9,544 nucleotides of DNA from Caldisericota bacterium. GTDB taxonomy: Bacteria; Caldisericota; Caldisericia; Caldisericales; Caldisericaceae. The position numbers and the translations under genes are program-made. Below the pieces are notes generated by a model, which ran no database searches, was not told where the DNA came from, and saw nothing but the letters and a program-made list of their open reading frames with translations. Location: positions 1 through 9,544 of the forward strand of contig DAOWNX010000017.1 in the NCBI GenBank assembly GCA_030642335.1. Direction: 5' to 3'. Positions 1 through 5,759 of the stretch are shown here, piece after piece (position 1 is the stretch's first letter; every line of letters starts with the position of its first letter).

Positions 1-607
1 AAAGGATTATTGCGTCTCCTCTTTCCTCTTCTGTGAGATGTTTATTTCTTGAACTCATTGCAATTCCATCCTTTTCACGCATAATTGGGCAGGGTACAAT
101 TTTTACATCAAAATTCAAATCTCTACACATCTTTTCGATTACTCTAAACTGCTGATAGTCCTTTTTCCCAAAGTATGCCCTATCGGGATTTACAATTTTT
201 AAGAGTTTTAAAATAATAGTTGTTACACCTCTAAAATGTGTTGGTCGAGACCTTCCGCAGAGGTTTTTTGTAAGTTCTGTGACTTCTACATAGGTTTGAT
301 ACTCTACTGGATACATTTCCTTTATTGTGGGAATAAATATTGCTGCAATTCCTTCTTTCTTGAGTTTTGCAGAGTCCCCTTTTTCATCACGTGGGTATTG
401 ATCCAGGTCTTCTGTTGGTGCAAACTGCGTAGGATTTACAAAAATACTTGTAACTACCGTATCATTTTCTTCCTTTGCTTTTCTTACAAGTGAGAGATGC
501 CCTTTGTGCAGATATCCCATTGTCGGTACAAAACCTATTGACTTTCCGCTTTCTTTTATTTTTTTAGAGAATTCTTTCATTCCTTCTACTGTTCTTATAA
601 TTTTCAC
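1..607 (-). CDS. panC: Pantothenate synthetase, 3' end cut by window edge
   Basis: Pantothenate synthetase joins pantoate and beta-alanine with ATP, through a pantoyl-adenylate intermediate, in the cytoplasm. The 202 residues visible carry the family motifs in order: PTMGYLHKGH (28-37, the HIGH-like nucleotide motif), FVNPTQF (56-62), HFRGVTT (124-130), FGKKDYQQ (146-153) and REKDGIAMSSRN (177-188, the KMSKS-like loop). Family members have about 280 residues, so roughly the last 80 lie beyond position 1. I place the start at the GTG at 607-605. It sits one base after the panB stop, has a GGAAG Shine-Dalgarno about 7 bases upstream, and gives the normal family N-terminus (V/M-KIIRTVEGM). The next in-frame ATG is codon 10 and lacks such a site. 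It is the third gene of the pantothenate operon. The identification is firm; the only gap is the missing C-terminus. Confidence 0.96.
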   Translation of the reverse strand, partial: MKIIRTVEGMKEFSKKIKESGKSIGFVPTMGYLHKGHLSLVRKAKEENDTVVTSIFVNPTQFAPTEDLDQYPRDEKGDSAKLKKEGIAAIFIPTIKEMYPVEYQTYVEVTELTKNLCGRSRPTHFRGVTTIILKLLKIVNPDRAYFGKKDYQQFRVIEKMCRDLNFDVKIVPCPIMREKDGIAMSSRNKHLTEEERGDAIIL

Positions 608-608
608 A

Positions 609-1421
609 CTATTCTTCCTTTTTCTTTGTGTGAAAAACATGTTCTTCAGATGGGAATTTTTGTGTTTTTATGTCTTCTATATATTCGCTTACAGCACTTT
701 TAATTTCTTCATATAGATCTCTGTATTTTTTTACAAAGCGTGGGGTAAACATAGGGTCCATTCCAAGCATATCAGTTACTACAAGAATCTGTCCGTCACA
801 GAATTTGCCTGCCCCAATCCCTATTGTAGGAACTGAAACCGATTCTGTAATCTCTTTTCCAACTTCTTCTGGCATTCCTTCAAGAATGATACTAAAAACA
901 CCTGCTTCTTCCAGTGCTTTTGCATCAGTTATCAGCTGTTTCTTTTTCTTTTCCGTTTTTCCTTGTATTTTATATCCGCCAAATAGATTTACGGATTGAG
1001 GCGTGAGCCCAATGTGTCCCATCACAGGGATACCGTATGAAACAAGTTTTTCTATAATAGGAGCGACATTTTCTCCACCCTCGAGTTTTATTGCTTCTGC
1101 CCCTTCTTTTAAAAACAATCCTGCATTTCTTATTGCATCTTCTTGAGATGTTTGATATGAAAGAAAGGGCATATCCCCAACAACAAGTGCTCTTTTTACT
1201 CCTCTTTTCACAATTCTTGTGTGATATAACATCTCTTCCATTTTTACAGGTATTGTTGAACTCAGCCCCTGGATGGTTGTGCCTACAGAATCTCCCACAA
1301 GGACAATATCGACTCCTGCTTCATCCAGTATTCTTGCAGTGAGGAAATCATATGCTGTAAGAGCAGCTATTGTTTTCCTTCCTTTAAATCGTCTTACCTT
1401 TGGGACGGTAATTTTATCCAT
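609..1421 (-). CDS. panB: 3-methyl-2-oxobutanoate hydroxymethyltransferase (ketopantoate synthase)
   Basis: PanB transfers a one-carbon unit from 5,10-methylene-tetrahydrofolate to alpha-ketoisovalerate, giving ketopantoate, the first committed step to pantothenate and CoA. The 270 residues match the normal family length. The Mg2+ ligands of the TIM-barrel active site are in place: D44 in LVGDSVG, D83 in VGDMPF and E114 in KLEGG. The catalytic glutamate E181 is in LEGMPEE, followed by IGIGAG and the LVVTDMLG segment. The start is ATG with an AGGAAGG Shine-Dalgarno about 9 bases upstream. It overlaps the end of the preceding DUF2520 gene by 8 bases, and its TAG stop lies one base before the panC start. 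This packing indicates one transcript and probably translational coupling. The C-terminal tail is lysine/glutamate-rich and looks unremarkable. Confidence 0.97.
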   Translation of the reverse strand: MDKITVPKVRRFKGRKTIAALTAYDFLTARILDEAGVDIVLVGDSVGTTIQGLSSTIPVKMEEMLYHTRIVKRGVKRALVVGDMPFLSYQTSQEDAIRNAGLFLKEGAEAIKLEGGENVAPIIEKLVSYGIPVMGHIGLTPQSVNLFGGYKIQGKTEKKKKQLITDAKALEEAGVFSIILEGMPEEVGKEITESVSVPTIGIGAGKFCDGQILVVTDMLGMDPMFTPRFVKKYRDLYEEIKSAVSEYIEDIKTQKFPSEEHVFHTKKKEE

Positions 1422-2250
1422 CGTTTAATACCTTCCTTATTTCCTTAATTTTTTCTTTATCCAATTCTCTTTCTTCCGCTATCTTTAGTGTAGCAAAAGC
1501 GAGATTTTTGTAAATATTTTTCAGTAAGGGATCTTTGATATTTTTCAGATGAAGTTGTATAGTTTTTATATCTCCTCTGAGAATCGGTCCTGTAAGCGCC
1601 TGGGTGCTCTCCTTTTCCTTTATATTGTTCAAAACCCCTTGAAGCAGTGAAAGAAGCGCATTCTTTGCTTCTATTTCGTTAAACCCAATGGAGCAAAGGA
1701 GATTTTCTGAAAGGTTAAAGAGTGTCACAGTATAATTTGCTGTAATTGTTGCAGCAAGATGATATATTGGTTTATCTGCTGTTTTAATCCTGATGAGTGT
1801 TCCATTAATTTTCTGTATGATTTTTTCTATTTCATTTACAGCAGTTTCATCTCCCTCTACCGCAAAGAGTGTTTCTGAGAGTGTTTTTACAGAAAGCAAA
1901 GGGTCTGCAAATGGTTTAAGTGGATGTACCGAGCATGTTCTTGCATTGAGAAACTCCAGAATTGAAGAAGGAAATGCACCGCTTAAGTGGGCAACTATTT
2001 TTTCCTTACTTACTACATTTTTGATGTTCTTTGCCACATTCTCTATCTCTGAGTCCGGAACCGAGAGAAAAATTACATCACTTTGTTCTGCACATCGCTG
2101 TATTGATGTAGAGATACCTCCAGAAATTGCTGCTGCTCTTTCTGCGCTCTGTATGCTCCTACTTGCAATAAAAACATTGAAGCCTGCTTTTTTAAATGCA
2201 ATTGCAAGTGTAGTTCCTACTTTTCCTGCCCCAATAATTCCTATATCCAT
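1414..2250 (-). CDS. Rossmann-like/DUF2520 oxidoreductase, probable PanG-type ketopantoate reductase
   Basis: The 278-residue protein starts with an NAD(P)-binding Rossmann motif, GIIGAGKVGT (4-13), with a likely NADP-preferring loop ASRS (29-32). It continues with FLSVPDSEI (61-69), HLSG (88-91) and the DUF2520 signatures SVHPLKPF (107-114), K160 in the DKPIYHLAATITANY helix, and LTGPILRGD (219-227). Proteins of this COG5495/DUF2520 family resemble 6-phosphogluconate-dehydrogenase-type reductases, and one branch, PanG of Francisella, is known as an alternative ketopantoate reductase. Placement directly before panB and panC, with an 8-base overlap, supports that role, since ketopantoate must be reduced to pantoate between the PanB and PanC steps. 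No classical PanE is in the window. The start ATG has no clear Shine-Dalgarno, and a TATACT sequence lies just 6 bases upstream, so the mRNA may be leaderless. Family assignment is solid; the reaction is inferred from context. Confidence 0.88.
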   Translation of the reverse strand: MDIGIIGAGKVGTTLAIAFKKAGFNVFIASRSIQSAERAAAISGGISTSIQRCAEQSDVIFLSVPDSEIENVAKNIKNVVSKEKIVAHLSGAFPSSILEFLNARTCSVHPLKPFADPLLSVKTLSETLFAVEGDETAVNEIEKIIQKINGTLIRIKTADKPIYHLAATITANYTVTLFNLSENLLCSIGFNEIEAKNALLSLLQGVLNNIKEKESTQALTGPILRGDIKTIQLHLKNIKDPLLKNIYKNLAFATLKIAEERELDKEKIKEIRKVLNDG

Positions 2251-2256
2251 GCATCC

Positions 2257-2262
2257 AGTATA
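2257..2262 (-). promoter_or_regulatory. Candidate -10 element for the pantothenate operon (leaderless start possible)
   Basis: TATACT on the minus strand ends 6 bases before the ATG of the DUF2520 gene, which would place transcription initiation at or beside the A of the start codon. An A/T-rich tract (2271-2279) lies just upstream, but no convincing TTGACA-like -35 is present at 15-18 bases. The assignment rests on one hexamer and is weak. Confidence 0.28.
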
Positions 2263-2288
2263 AAGAGATTAAAAAAAAATGAAATAGC

Positions 2289-2306
2289 ACGCTAAGAAGC
2301 GTTTTT
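2289..2306 (+). other. Small hairpin followed by a T-run in the divergent intergenic region
   Basis: ACGCT-AAGA-AGCGT forms a 5-bp stem with a 4-base loop directly followed by a T-run, so on the plus strand it resembles a minimal terminator. No plus-strand gene precedes it in the window. It could insulate antisense transcription from the pan genes or be chance. Confidence 0.25.
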
Positions 2307-2343
2307 ATTGGAGTTATTCTTTCAGCGGTTTGCAGAAGTATGA

Positions 2344-2371
2344 CCTGCCTCTGGGTTTTGTGGAGGTAAGG
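2344..2371. other. Imperfect hairpin upstream of the yggS promoter
   Basis: CCTGCCTC (2344-2351) can pair with GAGGTAAGG (2363-2371), giving about 8 pairs with one G-U and one bulged A and an 11-base loop. It lies upstream of the predicted yggS transcription start, so it would not be in that leader. It could be in a longer leader of the pan operon on the minus strand. No known riboswitch consensus was recognised. Confidence 0.2.
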
Positions 2372-2391
2372 AAAAACAAATATTATAGTAT

Positions 2392-2419
2392 TTGAAAAAA
2401 TTTTGTAAAACATTATAAT
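2392..2419 (+). promoter_or_regulatory. Sigma-70-type promoter for the YggS-family gene
   Basis: TTGAAA (2392-2397) and a perfect TATAAT (2414-2419) are separated by 16 bases. The predicted start near 2426 falls at the Shine-Dalgarno GGAGGA (2425-2430), which leaves a leader of only about 9 bases before the GTG. Either the leader is very short or an upstream -10 such as TATAGT (2384-2389) is also used. Confidence 0.55.
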
Positions 2420-2434
2420 TTTTTGGAGGAAAAT

Positions 2435-3094
2435 GTGATTAAGGAAAACGTTCAAAAAATTCTTCAGGAAATACCAGAAGATGTATTGCTTGTCGCAGCT
2501 GTCAAATCGCGCTCTACTTACGAAATCAAAGAAGTAGTTGATGCCGGTGTGAAGATTATCGGGGAAAATTATCTGCAGGAGACGGAAAAGTTGTTTCCCT
2601 GCATTGAGCGTATTGTTAAATGGCATTATATTGGTTCTATTCAAAAAAATAAAATAAAAAAAATTGTTAAGATTTTTGATATGATAGAAACAGTTGACTC
2701 TGTTGATGTTCTCCGAGAAATTGACAAGCGGGCAAAAAACGCAGGCAAAATAATGCCTGTACTCATTGAAGTAAACAGTGGCAAAGAAGAGCAGAAAAGC
2801 GGTGTATATCCGGAACAGGTAAAGCAGTTGTTAGATGCAGCTGCTCCATTTAAAAATGTATTAATTCAGGGGCTCATGACAATGGGGCCATTTATGGCCG
2901 ACCCGGAAAAATTACGCCCTTATTTCAAGCTTACGAAAGAAATTTTTGACCGTCTCAAGACGCGTGAAACGGAAAATGTACAAATGAAATATCTATCGAT
3001 GGGAATGTCAGATTCATATAAGATAGCAATACAGGAAAGAGCAAATTTTGTCCGTATTGGCAAATTAATCTTTTGGCCAAGACATTATAGATAA
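2435..3094 (+). CDS. yggS: YggS/PLPBP-family pyridoxal-phosphate-binding protein
   Basis: This 219-residue, single-domain TIM-barrel protein belongs to the family of E. coli YggS and human PLPBP. These proteins bind pyridoxal 5'-phosphate and help maintain vitamin B6 and amino/keto acid balance; no catalytic reaction is established. The PLP lysine is K24 in LVAAVKSRS. Other family segments follow: IIGENYLQE (41-49), WHYIGSIQKNK (63-73), IETVDS (84-89), IEVNSGKEEQKSGV (111-124), IQGLMTMG (144-151), and the phosphate-binding SMGMSDSYKIAI (188-199) and VRIGKLIF (206-213). I choose the GTG at 2435, preceded by GGAGGA at 2425-2430. An in-frame TTG at 2423 would place the Shine-Dalgarno inside the coding region. 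Many bacteria keep yggS near cell-division genes, but here it stands alone, divergent from the pan operon and convergent with rlmN. The C-terminus (FWPRHYR) departs from the usual FGxR. Confidence 0.92.
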   Translation: MIKENVQKILQEIPEDVLLVAAVKSRSTYEIKEVVDAGVKIIGENYLQETEKLFPCIERIVKWHYIGSIQKNKIKKIVKIFDMIETVDSVDVLREIDKRAKNAGKIMPVLIEVNSGKEEQKSGVYPEQVKQLLDAAAPFKNVLIQGLMTMGPFMADPEKLRPYFKLTKEIFDRLKTRETENVQMKYLSMGMSDSYKIAIQERANFVRIGKLIFWPRHYR

Positions 3095-3096
3095 AA

Positions 3097-3118
3097 GCTC
3101 AGTTTGAGTGAATTTTTT
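3097..3118 (+). terminator. Weak candidate terminator after yggS
   Basis: CTCA-gtt-TGAG, extendable by one G-U pair, is followed by GAA and a run of six T. The stem is short, so it is a poor intrinsic terminator, but it occupies the 33-base gap between two convergent genes where termination is expected. Confidence 0.3.
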
Positions 3119-3127
3119 AAAATATGT

Positions 3128-4159
3128 TTATTTTCGGAGTTTTGTAGCAAGTTGACCGCAGGCAGCAGAAATATCTGGCCCCTTTGATTTTCTCAGTGTA
3201 GCTCGTATACCATTTTTTTGCAGGAACCTAAGAAACATATTCTCTTTTTTTGATACTTTAAATTTAACGTGTGGAACTGGATTGTATCGAATCAGATTTA
3301 CTTTTACGAATTTAAGCTTTTTCAAAAAATCGACTAAATTTCGTATATCGCTGATGGTATCATTGACTTCCTTTAACAATAGATATTCAATCGTGACGGT
3401 ATTACCGGTATTGCGAGTATAGTAGTTAATGGCCTTTCTTAATTCCGTAAGGGGATATTTTTTTAGTCCTGGCATCAGAAAATCTCTTTTGCTTTGTTCT
3501 CCTGCATGCAAGGAGATTGCGAGGCGTACAGATGATATTTGATCTGTGAGTTGATAAATTTTTCCGGGAATACCAGAGGTGGAAATTACTATTTTTCTTC
3601 TTCCGAGCGTTCTCCCATTTTTGTCAGAAATAATTTCAATTGCTTTTTTGACATTATCATAATTGAGAAGTGGTTCCCCCATTCCCATAAATACAACATT
3701 GTTTATTTTGGTTATTTTATCGATCTGAAGAAATTGTTCAACGATTTCTCCCGTCGTCATGTTTCTTAGTAGTCCCATTTGGCCTGTAGCACAAAACTTA
3801 CATCCTAGCGGGCATCCTATTGATGATGAAATACATAAAGTATTTCTCATCTTTCCATATTGATTGGTTTCGTGCATGAAAACAGTTTCTACAAGGCTTT
3901 TATCGGGTAATTGGAACAAGTATTTTGTGCTTCCATCTTTAGACTCATATTTTGAAATGATTTTAAATGAATAAATATAAAAGGTATTGGACAGCGTTTT
4001 TCTTAAAGATTTTGGTAGAGTTGTAATATCATGAAAACTCTCCTTTTTTTCTCTGTATATTGAATGAAACAGTTCATTGGCACGGTATTCAGGCTCATTG
4101 ATTGAAAGAAAGTATTCTTTCAGCTTATCTAAAGTCAAATCTTTTATGTCTTTTTTCAA
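3128..4159 (-). CDS. rlmN: 23S rRNA/tRNA adenine C2 methyltransferase (radical SAM)
   Basis: RlmN methylates C2 of A2503 in 23S rRNA and A37 in some tRNAs, using S-adenosylmethionine both to load a methyl group on a cysteine and to make a radical. The 343 residues show the radical-SAM CX3CX2C cluster motif as C116, C120 and C123 (GCPLGCKFCATGQ). The resolving cysteine C109 is 7 residues before it, and the methyl-carrying C334 is in SAACGQLA. E91 in VETVF fits the catalytic base, and GMGEPLLNYDNV (159-170) is the SAM-contacting segment. The start is TTG at 4159-4157, with an AAGGA Shine-Dalgarno about 7 bases upstream. It overlaps the plsY stop (TTGA), and the next methionine, M96, is far too late. 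Cfr, the C8-methylating resistance relative, shares the fold and cysteines; N-terminus and context favour RlmN. Confidence 0.95.
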   Translation of the reverse strand: MKKDIKDLTLDKLKEYFLSINEPEYRANELFHSIYREKKESFHDITTLPKSLRKTLSNTFYIYSFKIISKYESKDGSTKYLFQLPDKSLVETVFMHETNQYGKMRNTLCISSSIGCPLGCKFCATGQMGLLRNMTTGEIVEQFLQIDKITKINNVVFMGMGEPLLNYDNVKKAIEIISDKNGRTLGRRKIVISTSGIPGKIYQLTDQISSVRLAISLHAGEQSKRDFLMPGLKKYPLTELRKAINYYTRNTGNTVTIEYLLLKEVNDTISDIRNLVDFLKKLKFVKVNLIRYNPVPHVKFKVSKKENMFLRFLQKNGIRATLRKSKGPDISAACGQLATKLRK

Positions 4160-4773
4160 TTTTTATCCTTATCAATCTTTATTTTTCCTCCAATTTTACG
4201 TTCCTTCCCTTTCAAGAGTCTTTTAATGTTTTCGCGATGTGAAATGACGACAAGTAATATAATTATTAAACTGGATAATATAATCGTTTTGTCTGCGTGG
4301 AACAGAATGAGAAATATAGGAAAGAAGCAGACAGAAACGATCGAAGCCAGTGAAACATATCGTGTCAGGAATATTATAAGGAAAAATACGCCTCCGGATA
4401 GTAGCCCGGTATAGATCGATATGGCTACGATGACGCCATATGCAGTTGCTACTCCCTTCCCTCCTTTAAAGTGAGGCATAAAAAGAGAATAATCATGCCC
4501 TATTATGGCCATGATCCCTAAGGTTATTGCGAGGGGGGGAGAGTTCAAAAAATATTTTCCTATGATCACTGCTAAAAAACCTTTTGCAAAATCTAATAGA
4601 AACACGGCAATAGCAGCTTTATTTCCTACTACTCGCTGTACATTTGTCATTCCAATATTTTTGCTACCGTACTTAGTGATATCAATGTGGTAAAATTTTT
4701 TACATATAATATATCCGTTGGGTATAGAACCAAGTAAGTAAGCAATTACACTTAATAACACTATTTTTGCCAT
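4156..4773 (-). CDS. plsY: Acyl-phosphate:glycerol-3-phosphate acyltransferase
   Basis: PlsY is an integral membrane enzyme that moves the acyl group of acyl-phosphate (made by PlsX) to glycerol-3-phosphate, forming lysophosphatidate, the first step in bacterial phospholipid assembly. The 205-residue protein has several hydrophobic helices (about residues 2-24, 52-75, 82-97, 110-135 and 138-176) and the three conserved loops. Loop 1 is GSKNIGMTNVQR (36-47), loop 2 HFKGGKGVAT (101-110) and loop 3 HRENIKRLLKGKE (179-191). Loop 1 differs from the common GSGNPGATNVLR at several places but keeps the core residues G36, S37, N39, G41, T43, N44 and R47. The start ATG has an AAAGGA Shine-Dalgarno 10 bases upstream and a consensus promoter above it. 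It is the first gene of a two-gene operon with rlmN, with a 4-base overlap. The tail is lysine-rich and probably cytoplasmic. Confidence 0.95.
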   Translation of the reverse strand: MAKIVLLSVIAYLLGSIPNGYIICKKFYHIDITKYGSKNIGMTNVQRVVGNKAAIAVFLLDFAKGFLAVIIGKYFLNSPPLAITLGIMAIIGHDYSLFMPHFKGGKGVATAYGVIVAISIYTGLLSGGVFFLIIFLTRYVSLASIVSVCFFPIFLILFHADKTIILSSLIIILLVVISHRENIKRLLKGKERKIGGKIKIDKDKN

Positions 4774-4799
4774 CTTATTTACATCCTTTCTTCTTGTGT

Positions 4800-4827
4800 A
4801 TTATAATTTTATATAAAATTCTGTCAA
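4800..4827 (-). promoter_or_regulatory. Consensus sigma-70 promoter for plsY-rlmN
   Basis: On the minus strand a perfect TTGACA (4827-4822) and a perfect TATAAT (4805-4800) are separated by 16 bases. Transcription would start near 4793, leaving a leader of about 20 bases that holds the AAAGGA Shine-Dalgarno (4789-4784). Confidence 0.8.
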
Positions 4828-4848
4828 TTCTCATCGCCTATTGTCTGT

Positions 4849-4928
4849 TATTTGCTTTGTCTAATATGGACTGTTCGAATTTTAAAATACAGCAAATATA
4901 CGGGCAAACACTTGACACGAATTGCAAA
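4849..4928. repeat. Clustered GCAAA-type sites, including an 8-bp inverted repeat
   Basis: TATTTGCT (4849-4856) and AGCAAATA (4891-4898) are exact inverted repeats with centres 42 bases apart, close to four helical turns. Further GCAAA cores lie at 4904-4908 and 4924-4928, the last inside the spacer of the plus-strand promoter. The array could be an operator for a regulator of the downstream cluster. In A+T-rich DNA such short words also recur by chance. Confidence 0.3.
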
Positions 4929-4939
4929 ATTGCTATCAT
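4912..4939 (+). promoter_or_regulatory. Strong promoter for the GNAT/FdrA cluster
   Basis: TTGACA (4912-4917) and TATCAT (4934-4939) are separated by 16 bases, and a TG at 4931-4932 makes an extended -10 (TGCTATCAT). Transcription would start near 4946, about 25 bases before the ATG. The leader holds the very strong AAGGAGG Shine-Dalgarno (4959-4965). Confidence 0.78.
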
Positions 4940-4970
4940 TAAACATCATATTTTAAACAAGGAGGTTTTT

Positions 4971-5696
4971 ATGAAGAAACAACCACCAGAAAGAGTATCA
5001 CAGAATGAAATTATCTTTAAGGTTGAAGAATTAGAGCCCTTATTAAGTCCACCACCAATGGACTTGAAACCATGGACTCCAATGTATCTTGAGCTAAAAA
5101 ACGGGTCAAAATTGGTGATAAGACAGATGAAAAAAGAGGAAGTTCCTGCCCTCTTGCCATTCATTAAAAAATTTATGGATGTGGATCATGATTTTTATGA
5201 CATTGTCGGAGCAAGAGTGTATGCAGAGATTTTGGGATGGTATCGTAACAGGTTAAAGGATCCATATATGTTTGTTGGTATAGTTGATGGAGAACTTGCC
5301 GCAATATCAAATGGAAGAATTATGGATGAAGAGATCAATATAAGTCTTCATACAATGGCATTTAAAAGAGGGGTAAAAGCAGGTGCTGCCATGTATTATG
5401 CAAAATGCTACTATGCTTTTGAAATCCTTGAACAAAATGAATTCTGGGCAACATACGAAAGTTATAATGGATTTAAGAGATGGGGAATCGGAATGGCACA
5501 GCCATCTTACCCATGGCCGGAATACCAGCATGAATTAGGCGGCGCAAAAGTATTTTATGTAACAAAAAAATACTGGGACACTTCGATTAAAAAATATCTT
5601 GAAGATTATCTTGGTACTACATTAAAATCGCCAGTGCCTGAAGATCTCTTAAAATCCACTGAGAATTTTAAGATCCCTTCTGAACCCAATGTATAA
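4971..5696 (+). CDS. GNAT-like acyltransferase of unknown substrate
   Basis: I do not recognise a named family for this 241-residue protein, but its layout resembles a GNAT N-acetyltransferase. After a polar, proline-rich N-terminus (about 1-45), a strand LVIRQMKKEEVPALLPFI (48-65) leads into the first helices. MFVGIVDGELAAISNGRI (about 99-116) forms the next strands. ISLHTMAFKRGVKAGAAMYYAKC (about 123-145) takes the place of the acetyl-CoA loop, and WGIGMAQPSYPWPEY with GGAKVFYV ends the domain. The pyrophosphate loop is degenerate: RGVKAG instead of (Q/R)xxGxG/A, with K where the first glycycine-type position is expected. The start ATG 4971 follows AAGGAGG by 5 bases and an extended -10 promoter. 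The frame is open further upstream, but that part is intergenic and contains the promoter. It is the first gene of the cluster and is separated from the rest by a strong hairpin. No signal peptide or membrane helix is seen. Confidence 0.6.
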   Translation: MKKQPPERVSQNEIIFKVEELEPLLSPPPMDLKPWTPMYLELKNGSKLVIRQMKKEEVPALLPFIKKFMDVDHDFYDIVGARVYAEILGWYRNRLKDPYMFVGIVDGELAAISNGRIMDEEINISLHTMAFKRGVKAGAAMYYAKCYYAFEILEQNEFWATYESYNGFKRWGIGMAQPSYPWPEYQHELGGAKVFYVTKKYWDTSIKKYLEDYLGTTLKSPVPEDLLKSTENFKIPSEPNV

Positions 5697-5711
5697 AAGT
5701 GTTATTGAACT

Positions 5712-5747
5712 ACAGACCAAGAATTAATTCTTGGTCTGTTTATTTTT
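5712..5747 (+). terminator. Perfect 28-base palindrome with T-rich tail between the GNAT-like and DUF2877 genes
   Basis: ACAGACCAAGAATT (5712-5725) is followed at once by its exact reverse complement (5726-5739) and by TTATTTTT. This is the form of an intrinsic terminator or attenuator. No promoter is evident between it and the GTG at 5760, so the downstream genes probably depend on read-through, antitermination or partial termination. Confidence 0.75.
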
Positions 5748-5759
5748 AGGGAGGCAAAA

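Noticed and set aside
1793..2263. 156-codon plus-strand open frame opposite the DUF2520 gene
   Set aside because: It is wholly antisense to a well-supported gene and shows no family motif.
2290..2340. Fluoride-riboswitch-like words on the minus strand before the pan operon
   Set aside because: Only short fragments resemble the consensus and the required pairing and pseudoknot arms are absent.
2423..2434. TTG start for the YggS-family protein
   Set aside because: The GGAGGA Shine-Dalgarno lies inside this extension and points to the GTG at 2435.
2192..2644. 150-codon minus-strand open frame across the divergent intergenic region
   Set aside because: It overlaps yggS antisense and the DUF2520 start in another frame, has no recognisable protein features and is explained as a shadow frame.
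4767..4970. N-terminal extension of the GNAT-like protein with a hydrophobic, signal-like stretch
   Set aside because: The frame is open, but it covers both divergent promoters, and the AAGGAGG site with correct spacing marks ATG 4971 as the start.
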